Shown here: one piece after another, positions 1-6,889 of the stretch
How positions within the stretch are numbered: the first letter of the stretch is position 1
Layout: each line of letters starts with the position of its first letter
NCBI GenBank assembly: GCA_028291285.1
Contig: JAQGIJ010000446.1
Location: forward strand, 1-13,807
Length of the DNA stretch: 13,807 bases
DNA from: Phenylobacterium sp.
GTDB lineage: Bacteria > Pseudomonadota > Alphaproteobacteria > Caulobacterales > Caulobacteraceae
Reading direction: 5' to 3'
Notes under the pieces: model-generated
What the model was told of the DNA's origin: nothing
Databases searched by the model: none
Seen by the model: only the letters and a program-made list of their open reading frames with translations
Made by a program: the position numbers and the translations under genes

Positions 1-1017
1 GGCTTCTTCGTCGTGGCGAGCAGCGCGACGGCTTCGGCCTCGGACTTCGCCTACACCCGGGACGGCAGCTTCACGACCGACAGCGCCGGCAATCTGGTCA
101 ACGACGCCGGCTACTATCTGCAGGGCTTCGCCACCGACTCTTCGGGCAAGGTGATCGTCGCCAACGCCAGTGACCTGTCCAACCTGCAGCCGATCAACCT
201 GTCGAAGATCGGCGGCACGGCCAAGGCGACCACCCAGATCAATTTCACGGCCAACCTGCCGGCGAACGCGGCGCTCAACTCGGTCTTCACCACCAGCACG
301 ACCATGATCGACTCCCTGGGGGTCAGCCATACGCTCGGTCAGACCTGGACCAAGACCGCGGCCAACACCTGGTCGCTGGCGCTGGCCAATCCGGTGCTGA
401 CCTCCGATCCCACCACCACGACCGGCACGATCAGCCCCGCGACGGTGAGCGTCAGCTTCGGCACCAACGGCGTGCTGGCCTCGACCAATCCGACGCCCGT
501 GACCATGGCGATCACCGGGCTCTCCACCGGCGCGGCGGACAGCAACATCGCCCTGAACCTCGGCACGGCGGGCAAGACCGACGGGATCACCCAGTTCGCT
601 TCCACCTCGACCACCAGCCAGATCGGCAACCCGAACTACACCCAGGACGGCGCCATCTACGGCCAGCTCTCCGGCGTCACGATCAGCGAAGCCGGCCTGG
701 TCACGGCCTCGTTCGACAACGGGGTGAAGCTGCCGGTCTATCAGATCCCGATCGCCACCTTCCCTAACCCGAGTGGCCTGACCGCCATATCTGGCACAGT
801 CTATGGCGAGAACCAGGCCGCCGGGAACGTCGGGCTGGAGATGCCCACCAACGGGGGCGCCGGCAAGATCGAAGCCTCGGCGCTCGAGGGCTCCACGACC
901 GACATCGCCGGCGAGTTCAACAAGATGATCGTCGCCCAGCAGGCCTATTCGGCGGCGTCCCAGGTGGTCACCACCGTCAAGAACATGTTCGACACCCTCA
1001 CCCAGGCGGTGCGCTGA
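1..1017 (+). CDS. flgE: Flagellar hook protein FlgE (5' end outside the window)
   Basis: This is the hook subunit of the flagellum, exported by the flagellar type III apparatus and polymerised outside the cell between rod and filament. The frame is open from the first base and encodes 338 residues before TGA, so the start codon and N-terminal rod-like segment are missing. The first visible residues (GFFVV, then YTRDGSFTTDSAGNLV) match the conserved FlgE/FlgG-type N-terminal region. A Thr/Ser/Gly-rich variable domain occupies about residues 70-240. The C-terminus has the hallmark pattern ALEGSTTDIAGEF, then MIVAQQAYSAAS and a final amphipathic helix ending in MFDTLTQAVR. It is the first gene of a tight + strand operon, and the next ATG lies 5 bases after its stop. 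The family call is firm. The position before flgK and flgL fits FlgE better than FlgF or FlgG. Confidence 0.93.
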   Translation, partial: GFFVVASSATASASDFAYTRDGSFTTDSAGNLVNDAGYYLQGFATDSSGKVIVANASDLSNLQPINLSKIGGTAKATTQINFTANLPANAALNSVFTTSTTMIDSLGVSHTLGQTWTKTAANTWSLALANPVLTSDPTTTTGTISPATVSVSFGTNGVLASTNPTPVTMAITGLSTGAADSNIALNLGTAGKTDGITQFASTSTTSQIGNPNYTQDGAIYGQLSGVTISEAGLVTASFDNGVKLPVYQIPIATFPNPSGLTAISGTVYGENQAAGNVGLEMPTNGGAGKIEASALEGSTTDIAGEFNKMIVAQQAYSAASQVVTTVKNMFDTLTQAVR

Positions 1018-1022
1018 GCGTC

Positions 1023-1331
1023 ATGGGCGAGGTCCACGAACTCCAGGTGCGCGCCACGCGCTGCCGCAGCTCCGGCTTCACGACGCCGGTCGTCGCCAGC
1101 GTCGCGGACGCGCGCGCGCTGGCGCAGCGCATCGCCGGCCAGCTCGCCGGCCTCTCCGGCAGCGAGGCGCTCCTGTGCCTGGCCTCGCTGCACGACATCC
1201 AGGCGGTGCTCGCCGAACGGCTGGCGCGGCTGCAGGCGGAGATTTCCGAGACCCGCCGCGAACTCGAACGGGTGCGCGCGGCCGGGCGCGCCTGCCGCAG
1301 CTACGGCGCGGCCCGGACGCCGGCGGACTAG
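1023..1331 (+). CDS. Small helical protein between flgE and flgK, possible FlgN-like export chaperone
   Basis: This encodes 102 residues that I do not recognise by sequence. It starts 5 bases after flgE and stops 3 bases before the flgK ATG, so it is almost certainly translated as part of the hook operon. The sequence is Ala/Arg/Leu-rich and predicted to be nearly all helical. The second half (about residues 45-88, around HDIQAVLAERLARLQAEI) shows heptad-like leucine spacing consistent with a coiled coil. There is no signal peptide or membrane segment. FlgN chaperones, which escort FlgK and FlgL to the export gate, are small helical proteins often encoded near flgK, so a FlgN-like role is a reasonable inference from size, composition and position. 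No motif proves it. Alternatives are a clade-specific hook-operon accessory protein or a flagellar regulator. Confidence 0.72.
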   Translation: MGEVHELQVRATRCRSSGFTTPVVASVADARALAQRIAGQLAGLSGSEALLCLASLHDIQAVLAERLARLQAEISETRRELERVRAAGRACRSYGAARTPAD

Positions 1332-1334
1332 CCC

Positions 1335-3062
1335 ATGTCGCTCGCCGGCATCCTCAACACCGCTTCGGCCGCGATATCCAACAGCGACTTCAAGATCGCG
1401 GTGGTGAACGGCAACGTCGCCAACGCCGACGACACAAGCTACTCGCGCAAGACCGTCCAGAGCGCGGCCATCACCCCGGATCTGGCGCTCACCCAGAGCG
1501 ACACCACCCGCGTCGCCGACGCCTATCTCACGCGCCTGGTGGCGAGCTCCGGTTCCGCCGCGGGGAGCGACCAGGCGATCTCGGCCGCGCTCTCGCAGTA
1601 CGACGCGGCGCTGGGCTCGGTGAATGCCGGCGACGATCTGGCGAGCCGGCTGAGCGCCTTCCAAACGGCGCTCAGCAGCCTCTCGGCCAACGCCGTCGAT
1701 CCCAGCTCCAAGGCGAACGTGGTCTCCGCGGCGAGCACGCTGGCCTCGTCGATCCGCAGCCTCTCGGGCTCCGTGCAGGACCTGCGCAGCCAGGCCAACA
1801 GCGACATCGCCACGACGGTTTCCGAGATCAACACGGCGACCGCCAAGATCGACGCGCTCAACCGCCAGATCGTCGCTGGAGGCGCCAGCGGCGCCGACGT
1901 CACCGACCTGCAGGACCAGCGCGACGCGGCCCTCCAGACTCTGAGCGGGGACATGGGGGTCTCCTATTACGTGACCCCGGACAACCGGATGCAGGTGTTC
2001 AGCGCGAGCGGCGACCTGCTCGTCGGCGACCAGGCGAACGCGCTGTCCTACAGCGCGTCCAGCACGCTTTCGGCCAGCGCCACCTATCCGGGCGCGATCG
2101 GCGGGATCATGCTCGGGGGCAAGGACGTGACGGCCTCGATCACCAGCGGCAAGCTGGGCGGCTTGATCACCCTGCGCGACCAGACCTTCGTGCAGGAGCA
2201 GGCCAAGCTCGACGCCTTCGCCTCGACCCTGATCGGCGCCGCCAACGCCGCCAGCAACGCCGGCAGCGCCTATCCGGCGCCGTCCAGCCTGACAGGCTCC
2301 ACGACCGTCAGCGCCGGCCTGCCCTTCTCGGGGACGGGGACGCTGCGGGTTGCGCTCACCGACCCTACCGGGGCGGTGGTGAGCACGCAGGACATCGACC
2401 TCTCCACCTGCGCGACCGTGGGCGATCTGGTCAACGCGCTGAACGGGGTCCCCGGCCTCTCAGCGCAGATCGACAGCCAGGGGCGAATGACCCTGAGCGC
2501 GACCAACGCCGGCCAGGGCGTCGCGCTCGCAGACCTTGGCGCCGCCGTCGCGCCGTCGGGTGTCGGCGTCTCGGCCTACTTCGGGCTGAACAACCTGTTT
2601 TCCGGCGCCGACGCCACCGACATCGCGGTCAGCTCGGCGATCGCCGCCACGCCCGGGAACCTGCCGACGGGGGCGCTCAACGCCGCGGCCGGCCTCGCCG
2701 TCGGCGACATCGCCGTGGCTTCGGCGGACACCTCCGTCGCCGACAAGCTGAGCTCGGCCTTGTCGAGCCCGCAGGGCTTCGCCGCGGCCGGCGGATTCGC
2801 GGCCCAGTCCGTCAGTCCGCAGACCTATGCAGCGGCCATCGTCTCCAGCGCCGCGACCCTGGTCTCCGACGCCAGCGCGCGCGCCGACAGCTCGCAGGCC
2901 ACCTTCAGCGCCGCCCAGTCGCAGCTGCAGAACCTGACCAACGTCAACACCGATGAGGAGCTCGCCCAGCTCACCAGCCTGCAGCAGCAGTATCAGGCCA
3001 ATGCGCAGATGATCACCGCCGAGCGCGCCCTGTTCCAGGCGCTCATGACGATGATGGCCTGA
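1335..3062 (+). CDS. flgK: Flagellar hook-associated protein 1, FlgK
   Basis: This is a hook-filament junction protein of 575 residues that caps the hook before filament assembly. The N-terminus (MSLAGILNTASAAISNSDFK, then GNVANADDTSYSRK) is a divergent version of the FlgK/rod-hook motif, usually ANVNTPGYSRQ. A long helical region follows (about residues 80-205, with a DLQDQRDAALQTLS segment typical of FlgK). Then comes a low-complexity beta-rich central domain rich in Ser, Thr, Ala and Gly. The C-terminus has the conserved LTNVNTDEELAQLTSLQQQY, then ITAERALFQALMTMMA, which forms the terminal coiled coil. The ATG is 3 bases after the preceding small ORF, without a strong Shine-Dalgarno, suggesting translational coupling. 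Eight bases separate its TGA from flgL. A long open frame from 1175 to 2956 in another phase is a shadow of this gene. Confidence 0.93.
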   Translation: MSLAGILNTASAAISNSDFKIAVVNGNVANADDTSYSRKTVQSAAITPDLALTQSDTTRVADAYLTRLVASSGSAAGSDQAISAALSQYDAALGSVNAGDDLASRLSAFQTALSSLSANAVDPSSKANVVSAASTLASSIRSLSGSVQDLRSQANSDIATTVSEINTATAKIDALNRQIVAGGASGADVTDLQDQRDAALQTLSGDMGVSYYVTPDNRMQVFSASGDLLVGDQANALSYSASSTLSASATYPGAIGGIMLGGKDVTASITSGKLGGLITLRDQTFVQEQAKLDAFASTLIGAANAASNAGSAYPAPSSLTGSTTVSAGLPFSGTGTLRVALTDPTGAVVSTQDIDLSTCATVGDLVNALNGVPGLSAQIDSQGRMTLSATNAGQGVALADLGAAVAPSGVGVSAYFGLNNLFSGADATDIAVSSAIAATPGNLPTGALNAAAGLAVGDIAVASADTSVADKLSSALSSPQGFAAAGGFAAQSVSPQTYAAAIVSSAATLVSDASARADSSQATFSAAQSQLQNLTNVNTDEELAQLTSLQQQYQANAQMITAERALFQALMTMMA

Positions 3063-3070
3063 GACGCCCG

Positions 3071-3988
3071 ATGATCAGCCGCATCGCCACCTTCGCCAAC
3101 GCCAGCGCGCTCCTTGCGGCCAGCCTCAAGGTGCAGGCCAAGCTCGCCGACCAGCAGGCCCAGGAGGCCTCCAGCCTGAAATCCACCCGCTTCAGCGGCC
3201 TCAAGGGCGATGCGGCCAAGGTGCTCGATCTCGCCGGCCAGAGCGCACGGCTCTCGGCCGAGAGCGCCGCCGCCACCAGCGCCGCGGCCGTGGTGCAGAT
3301 GGCCTATTCCAGCGTCAGCAGCATCACCGACCTCGCCACCACGGTGAAGTCGCGGCTCTCGGCGGCGCTGAGCGGCTCCACCGGGGCCGGCGGCGCGAGC
3401 ACCGGCGTCACCGCCCAGGACGCCCAGTCCTGGCTGCAGACGCTGCAGGCGGCGCTCAACACCGAGGTCGGCGGCCAGTACGTCTTCGCCGGCCAGGCCG
3501 CCGACCGCGCACCGGTCGACTTCACCAGCGCGGGCTACGCCCCTGCCGCCGCGCCGACCGTGGCCGACACCGGCTACTATCGCGGGACGGCGAGCCCACG
3601 GGTCCTGCAGACCACCGGCGGGACGGCGATCCAGATCTCCGTGGCCGCCAATGCGCCGGCCTTCGAGACGCTGGCGCGGGCGCTGTCGGTGATCGCCGCC
3701 AACCCTGGCGACCCGGCGACCCTGACCACCGCCTATGGCCAGGTCAGCTCGGCCCTCGACCAACTCGGCGCCACGCAGTCCACGCTGTCCGGCCAGGCTT
3801 CGGCGCTCGACGCGCTCTCCAGCGTGAACACGGTCAAGACCACCACGCTCGACAACCTGGCGCAGAACCTGACGGGCGCGGACCTGGCGAGCGCCGCGGT
3901 GCTGGTCACCCAGTACGACACGCAGCTGCAGGCGCTCTACAGCACCATCGGCAAGCTCGCCTCCGACAGCCTGCTCAAATACCTCTAG
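3071..3988 (+). CDS. flgL: Flagellar hook-associated protein 3, FlgL
   Basis: This is the second hook-filament junction protein, related to flagellin, with 305 residues. Flagellin-like terminal helices are visible. The N-terminal helix runs from MISRIATFANASALL through a long Ala/Leu/Lys-rich stretch to about residue 95. The motif LNTEVGGQYVFAGQ at about residues 130-143 corresponds to the FlgL signature (N...GRYLFAG). The C-terminus ends in a helix with YSTIGKLASDSLLKYL, matching the usual FlgL/flagellin tail. It is the last gene of the operon, stops with TAG, and converges on a small - strand gene only 18 bases away. FlgL rather than flagellin is preferred because of the upstream flgK, the FAG motif and the 305-residue length. 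Confidence 0.92.
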   Translation: MISRIATFANASALLAASLKVQAKLADQQAQEASSLKSTRFSGLKGDAAKVLDLAGQSARLSAESAAATSAAAVVQMAYSSVSSITDLATTVKSRLSAALSGSTGAGGASTGVTAQDAQSWLQTLQAALNTEVGGQYVFAGQAADRAPVDFTSAGYAPAAAPTVADTGYYRGTASPRVLQTTGGTAIQISVAANAPAFETLARALSVIAANPGDPATLTTAYGQVSSALDQLGATQSTLSGQASALDALSSVNTVKTTTLDNLAQNLTGADLASAAVLVTQYDTQLQALYSTIGKLASDSLLKYL

Positions 3989-4000
3989 CGCCTGGCGGCT

Positions 4001-4017
4001 CGGCGCCTAATGCGCCG
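4001..4017. terminator. GC-rich hairpin between convergent flgL and the small - strand gene
   Basis: The sequence CGGCGC-CTAAT-GCGCCG forms a perfect 6-bp stem with a 5-base loop, starting 12 bases after the flgL stop. It also contains the TAG stop of the opposing gene in its loop, so it could act in both directions. There is no T-tract on either side, so intrinsic termination is uncertain. Confidence 0.35.
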
Positions 4018-4378
4018 TGCCGGCCTCACCGAGCGCCACCTTCAGCACCGCGGCCACGTCGCCGGCGAGCAGCGCCGCCGCGGCGCGGATCATGTGCGGA
4101 TCGATCACCGCGACCTCGCAGCCGGCGATCCGGCCGGCGAGATCCGGCGTGCTGGCGCAGATCAGGAGGTCCTGTATCAGCCGGTTCAGCAGGAAGCCGC
4201 CCTCTGTCTCGCGGGTCTGAGCCATCAGGCCCAGGACCAGCGAGAGGGTGGCCGCCGACTGCTCGGCCAGGCGCCGCGCAACGCGCACTTCCGCGATCAG
4301 CAGCTGGGCGTTGCGCTCCACGACCTGAACCTGGCTCGCAAGCTCGGCGTCGACATCGGATGGCTGGGAACGGGGCAC
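4007..4378 (-). CDS. Small helical protein of unknown function, paralogue of the next upstream gene
   Basis: This encodes about 123 residues that I do not recognise. I place the start at a GTG (4378) because a GGAGAG Shine-Dalgarno lies at 4386-4391 with a 7-base spacer. An in-frame GTG at 4393 would add five residues but has no ribosome site. The protein looks all-helical: an N-terminal helix (about residues 10-60) with VERNAQLLIAEVRVARRL, then a C-terminal half with CASTPDLAGRIAGCE, VIDPHMIRAAAALLAGD. That second half clearly resembles the product of the - strand gene at 4457-4759 (shared C-A-x-x-P-[DE]-L-A, I-D-P and RAAAALLA). It has no signal peptide or membrane span. It converges on flgL and lies 78 bases after its paralogue, so the two may be co-transcribed. 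A flagella-related role is suggested only by location. Confidence 0.68.
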   Translation of the reverse strand: MPRSQPSDVDAELASQVQVVERNAQLLIAEVRVARRLAEQSAATLSLVLGLMAQTRETEGGFLLNRLIQDLLICASTPDLAGRIAGCEVAVIDPHMIRAAAALLAGDVAAVLKVALGEAGTAH

Positions 4379-4385
4379 GGATCGG

Positions 4386-4391
4386 CTCTCC
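4386..4391 (-). promoter_or_regulatory. Shine-Dalgarno GGAGAG selecting the GTG start at 4378
   Basis: GGAGAG on the - strand sits 7 bases before GTG 4378. It overlaps the region just inside the alternative GTG at 4393, which itself lacks any purine-rich site upstream. This favours the shorter product. Confidence 0.5.
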
Positions 4392-4420
4392 ACGAGGGAC
4401 TGCCGATGAAACGGGGCCGA

Positions 4421-4449
4421 GGCGGCGATTGGGGCGTGAAAACGCCGCC
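4421..4449. other. Inverted repeat between the two small - strand genes
   Basis: GGCGGCG at 4421-4427 and CGCCGCC at 4443-4449 can pair as a perfect 7-bp stem around a 15-base loop. A smaller alternative, GGCG/CGCC with a TGAAAA loop (4433-4446), shares the right arm. It lies between the stop of the upstream paralogue and the start of the downstream one. It could attenuate or protect a shared transcript, but has no T-tract. Confidence 0.3.
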
Positions 4450-4456
4450 GACCGGC

Positions 4457-4759
4457 TCACGCGCCTCGCGCCGCCTCCGCCAGCAGGGCGGCCGCCGCGC
4501 GGGTGAGGCCCGGGTCGATCGTGGCTGCGGCGCAGCCTGCCGACGCCGCCAGCTCCGGCACGTCGGCGCACAGCCGCAGCTGTCCCGCCAGGCGGCGCAT
4601 CAGCTGCGGCCCGTCATCCCCCGCATCCTCGATCAGCAGCTGCAGCAGCAGCAGCGCCTCCGGCCGGCGGCGCGCCAGCGCACGGCGCGCGTCCTCGATC
4701 GGAGAGCTGGGCGGGGGCCCAAGGCTCGGGAGGGGAGATGTGGGATGCCTGGTTCTCAT
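4457..4759 (-). CDS. Small Pro/Leu/Ala-rich protein of unknown function, tandem paralogue
   Basis: This encodes 100 residues from ATG 4759; I do not recognise the family. An upstream ATG at 4810 would add 17 residues (HRRRPFN... RKRTAA) that look like non-coding sequence. Neither start has a well-spaced Shine-Dalgarno (AAGGAA lies rather far from 4759), so the start is uncertain. The N-terminal 25 residues are Pro/Ser-rich and probably disordered. The rest is helical, with LLLLQLLIED, then LCADVPELAASAGC, TIDPGLTRAAAALLAEA. About 20 of the last 31 residues align identically, with one gap, to the C-terminal half of the neighbouring gene at 4007-4378, which argues that both are real and arose by tandem duplication. 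It has no signal peptide. Its link to flagella is only positional. Confidence 0.6.
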   Translation of the reverse strand: MRTRHPTSPLPSLGPPPSSPIEDARRALARRRPEALLLLQLLIEDAGDDGPQLMRRLAGQLRLCADVPELAASAGCAAATIDPGLTRAAAALLAEAARGA

Positions 4760-4776
4760 GGCCGCCGTTCGTTTCC

Positions 4777-4791
4777 TTGAACAACGGTTAA
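4777..4791 (-). promoter_or_regulatory. CtrA-like box, TTAA-N7-TCAA
   Basis: On the - strand the sequence reads TTAACCGTTGTTCAA, seven of eight matches to the TTAA-N7-TTAA box bound by the cell-cycle regulator CtrA in Caulobacterales, which controls many flagellar genes. It lies 17 bases upstream of ATG 4759. That is unusually close for a site overlapping a -35 element and would imply a very short leader or a later start. One box with a mismatch can occur by chance. Confidence 0.25.
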
Positions 4792-4896
4792 ACGGCCGGC
4801 GGCGGTGCATGGGGCGCGGCGGCGGCGATCCTTCTCATCAATCTGACCTCGCTCGCCCAAGGACCTGCGCTTCCACCGCGGTCGATCGCGCCGCCG

Positions 4897-6597
4897 TCAG
4901 TTGGGTGTCGGCAGGTAGTAGCGGAAGCTGGTGAACACCATGTCCTCGGCGGTCTTCGGCGCGTAGCCGCCCAGTCCGGAAAAGCCGGTCAGTTTCGTGT
5001 GCGAGTACTGAACCCCCACCCGGATCTGGCCGAAGGATCCCGTAAACGCCTTCTGCCAGGCGCCGACGGTGATCTGCTGCACTTTCCGGAGATTGGGGAC
5101 GCAGACGCCGCCTTCGGTCGTGCAGGTCGCTGCGGTGAACGTCGCCGCCGGGTTGCCAAATCCATAATGACCGGTCGGATCATTGAAATACCTGGACTTT
5201 TCGCGCTCCTCGCCGCCCAGCACATAGAGGTCCAACGCAGGCGTTACATGCCAGGTCCCTCCGACGAGGAACATGATCTCGTGGATCGGCGCCACGGTCC
5301 CATCGGGCCTGAGGGTCACGTCCGGAAGCTGCGAGGTCCCATAGCGGCCAATTCCCCGGCCCGAAAGTACGGAGGCCTGCAGGTCGAGGTGACCGGGGAT
5401 GGCGGTGAACAGCGCGCTGCCGCCGACACCGCCGCCGTGAGCATGGGCATTGAAGTTGCCAGGGGGTAGGCCGAGCGCGTTCACGGGCGCGACGCTGACG
5501 CGCACGTCGTAGCTCCGCCAGAGCCCGAACGCCTCCAGGTGCAGCGGGCGTTTGCCCCCGATCGACGGCTCGAAGGCGACCTTGCCCACGACGTCTGGGA
5601 TGTGGTTCAGCGACAGGCTGTTGTTGGTGTCGAAACCGGCGATCCCCGGCGTGACGGACAGAACGGTGACGCCGCTGGCCGTGCTGCTGATGCCGGTGGC
5701 CACGCCGGCGAAGCTCGTCTGGGGGTTCTCGGCCGAGACCGCCACCCAGACCGCGCTGTTCCAATCCTTGGTCAGCCGGATCTGCGGCTGACGGGCCCAG
5801 GCGAAGCCCGGGATGTACTGGCCGTCGATCGACGGCGGAGGGAGTTCGTTGCGCGGGGTGATGCCCTTGGTGTTCAGGGTGACGAGCGACCAGTTCTGTC
5901 CGACCAGCAGGTGCAGGCCAGCCCCATCCCAGTCGAGGGTCCCGTACAGGTGCCGGATGCGCGGATTGAACGAATTGCTCTCGAGCGAATTGGCGGTCTG
6001 GGCGGCGGCCTGGAAATCGAACTCGCCGTAGAAGGCCGCATGGGTCTGGCTGTTGACGTCACCCTGGACCAGCAGCGACAGCCGGGTCTGGCGCGCCGTG
6101 AAGCGAAGTTCGTTGGTGTGCGCCAAGGGGGAGTTGGGGAACGGGATCCGGCTGAAGCTGGACGAGATGTCCGAGGCCTCGTTCTTCGAGCGGTAGATGG
6201 CTTCGGCCGCCAGGAACCCGCCCGGCGTGATCCGGATGCCTTGGAAGGGCAACCCATGCGCATTCTCGGCCTGGACCGCCGTGCTCACATCGCCCGGGAT
6301 CGTCTTGATCTGGGCATCCAGTTCGGCGCGCGCGGCCTGCGCGTCGGCGCGTGAGGCTGCAGCGTCCGCCTTGGCGGCCTGGAGTTGCGCTTCCATCGCC
6401 TGCCGGGCCGCGGCCTCCTGCGTCAACCGTGCGTCGAGCGCGTTGACCGTTTGGCTGAGGCCCTCGACCTTTCGTTCGAGCGCCGACGGCGGAGGCGGCG
6501 CATGGCGCCTGTGCGCCCGGGCCTCGGCGGCACCCGGGCCGCAGGCCAGCACCATGCCGATGGCTGCGGCGCCCAACGGCGCGGATCTGCTTGCCAT
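4897..6597 (-). CDS. Outer-membrane porin with N-terminal coiled coil (DcaP-like)
   Basis: This is a predicted outer-membrane beta-barrel of 566 residues, probably a trimeric channel for small organic molecules. The start is ATG 6597, chosen because GGGAGG sits 7 bases upstream and a signal peptide follows (MASRSAPLGAAAIGMVLACG, likely cleaved near AEA or ARA at residues 24-28). Residues about 38-99 form a heptad-rich coiled coil (ALERKVEGLSQTVNALDARL...). The barrel begins near residue 118 with FQGIRITPGGFLAAEA, and alternating strands follow, including ARQTRLSLLVQGDV and AFYGEFDFQAAAQ, with the LRFTARQTRL and VGQNWS patterns seen in DcaP-like porins. It ends in SFRYYLPTPN rather than a terminal Phe. 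It is divergent from araC. The family assignment comes from pattern recognition only, and the substrate is unknown. A lipobox-like VLAC at residues 16-19 is noted. Confidence 0.82.
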   Translation of the reverse strand: MASRSAPLGAAAIGMVLACGPGAAEARAHRRHAPPPPSALERKVEGLSQTVNALDARLTQEAAARQAMEAQLQAAKADAAASRADAQAARAELDAQIKTIPGDVSTAVQAENAHGLPFQGIRITPGGFLAAEAIYRSKNEASDISSSFSRIPFPNSPLAHTNELRFTARQTRLSLLVQGDVNSQTHAAFYGEFDFQAAAQTANSLESNSFNPRIRHLYGTLDWDGAGLHLLVGQNWSLVTLNTKGITPRNELPPPSIDGQYIPGFAWARQPQIRLTKDWNSAVWVAVSAENPQTSFAGVATGISSTASGVTVLSVTPGIAGFDTNNSLSLNHIPDVVGKVAFEPSIGGKRPLHLEAFGLWRSYDVRVSVAPVNALGLPPGNFNAHAHGGGVGGSALFTAIPGHLDLQASVLSGRGIGRYGTSQLPDVTLRPDGTVAPIHEIMFLVGGTWHVTPALDLYVLGGEEREKSRYFNDPTGHYGFGNPAATFTAATCTTEGGVCVPNLRKVQQITVGAWQKAFTGSFGQIRVGVQYSHTKLTGFSGLGGYAPKTAEDMVFTSFRYYLPTPN

Positions 6598-6889
6598 CTC
6601 CCATCCTCCCGTCAGGGTCGGGTCGCGGCGCGGAATCCAAACAGGTTCTGTCTTTGCGTCGGTTGTTCCGCCTCGGCGGTGACGGCGCGATAACGTCAAG
6701 CCTGGAAGGGGCCGCGGCGGCGGTCTTGGCGATTTCCAGCGCCGTTTGGCCGCGCTTATTGCCTCGCCATCGGGCGCACCCCTGGTCGGCGGTGGCGACC
6801 GATGGAACAACTTGCGGTTCCTGGCCCTTTCGGGAGTCGGAGCGCACCGCAAACGAGCACCGCAACGCGTATCGTGCGGAGACCCGCCG
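6598..6889. promoter_or_regulatory. Divergent intergenic region between porin and araC
   Basis: These 292 bases separate two divergent starts and must hold both promoters. On the - strand a TTGACG lies at 6694-6699 as a possible porin -35 element, but no convincing -10 follows at normal spacing. GGTCG-N7-CGACC (6784-6800) is a small operator-like inverted repeat. Three copies of ACCGCAA, described separately, lie nearer araC. The porin Shine-Dalgarno GGGAGG is at 6605-6610. Confidence 0.45.
6812..6865. repeat. Three ACCGCAA boxes upstream of araC (one inverted, two direct)
   Basis: GCACCGCAA occurs at 6844-6852 and again at 6857-6865, a perfect 9-bp direct repeat with a 13-base period. The 7-base core ACCGCAA appears a third time, inverted, as TTGCGGT at 6812-6818. 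The last copy ends 24 bases before the araC ATG. Short direct repeats are typical of AraC-family binding sites, so autoregulation or control of the divergent porin is a possible role. Confidence 0.45.

Noticed and set aside
1175..2956. Long + strand open frame (593 codons) overlapping flgK
   Set aside because: The product is a monotonous Arg/Gly/Gln/Ala sequence, typical of the shifted frame in high-GC DNA. FlgK in the other frame has clear family motifs.
4010..4780. + strand 256-codon frame and - strand frame 4026-4571 over the small paralogues
   Set aside because: Both are Arg-rich shadows. Only the frames I chose share a conserved module and have helical, balanced composition.
3989..4900. 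Sigma-54 promoter or flagellar regulatory sites near the hook operon end
   Set aside because: I looked for TGGCAC-N5-TTGC on both strands and found no acceptable match. The operon promoter lies upstream of the window.
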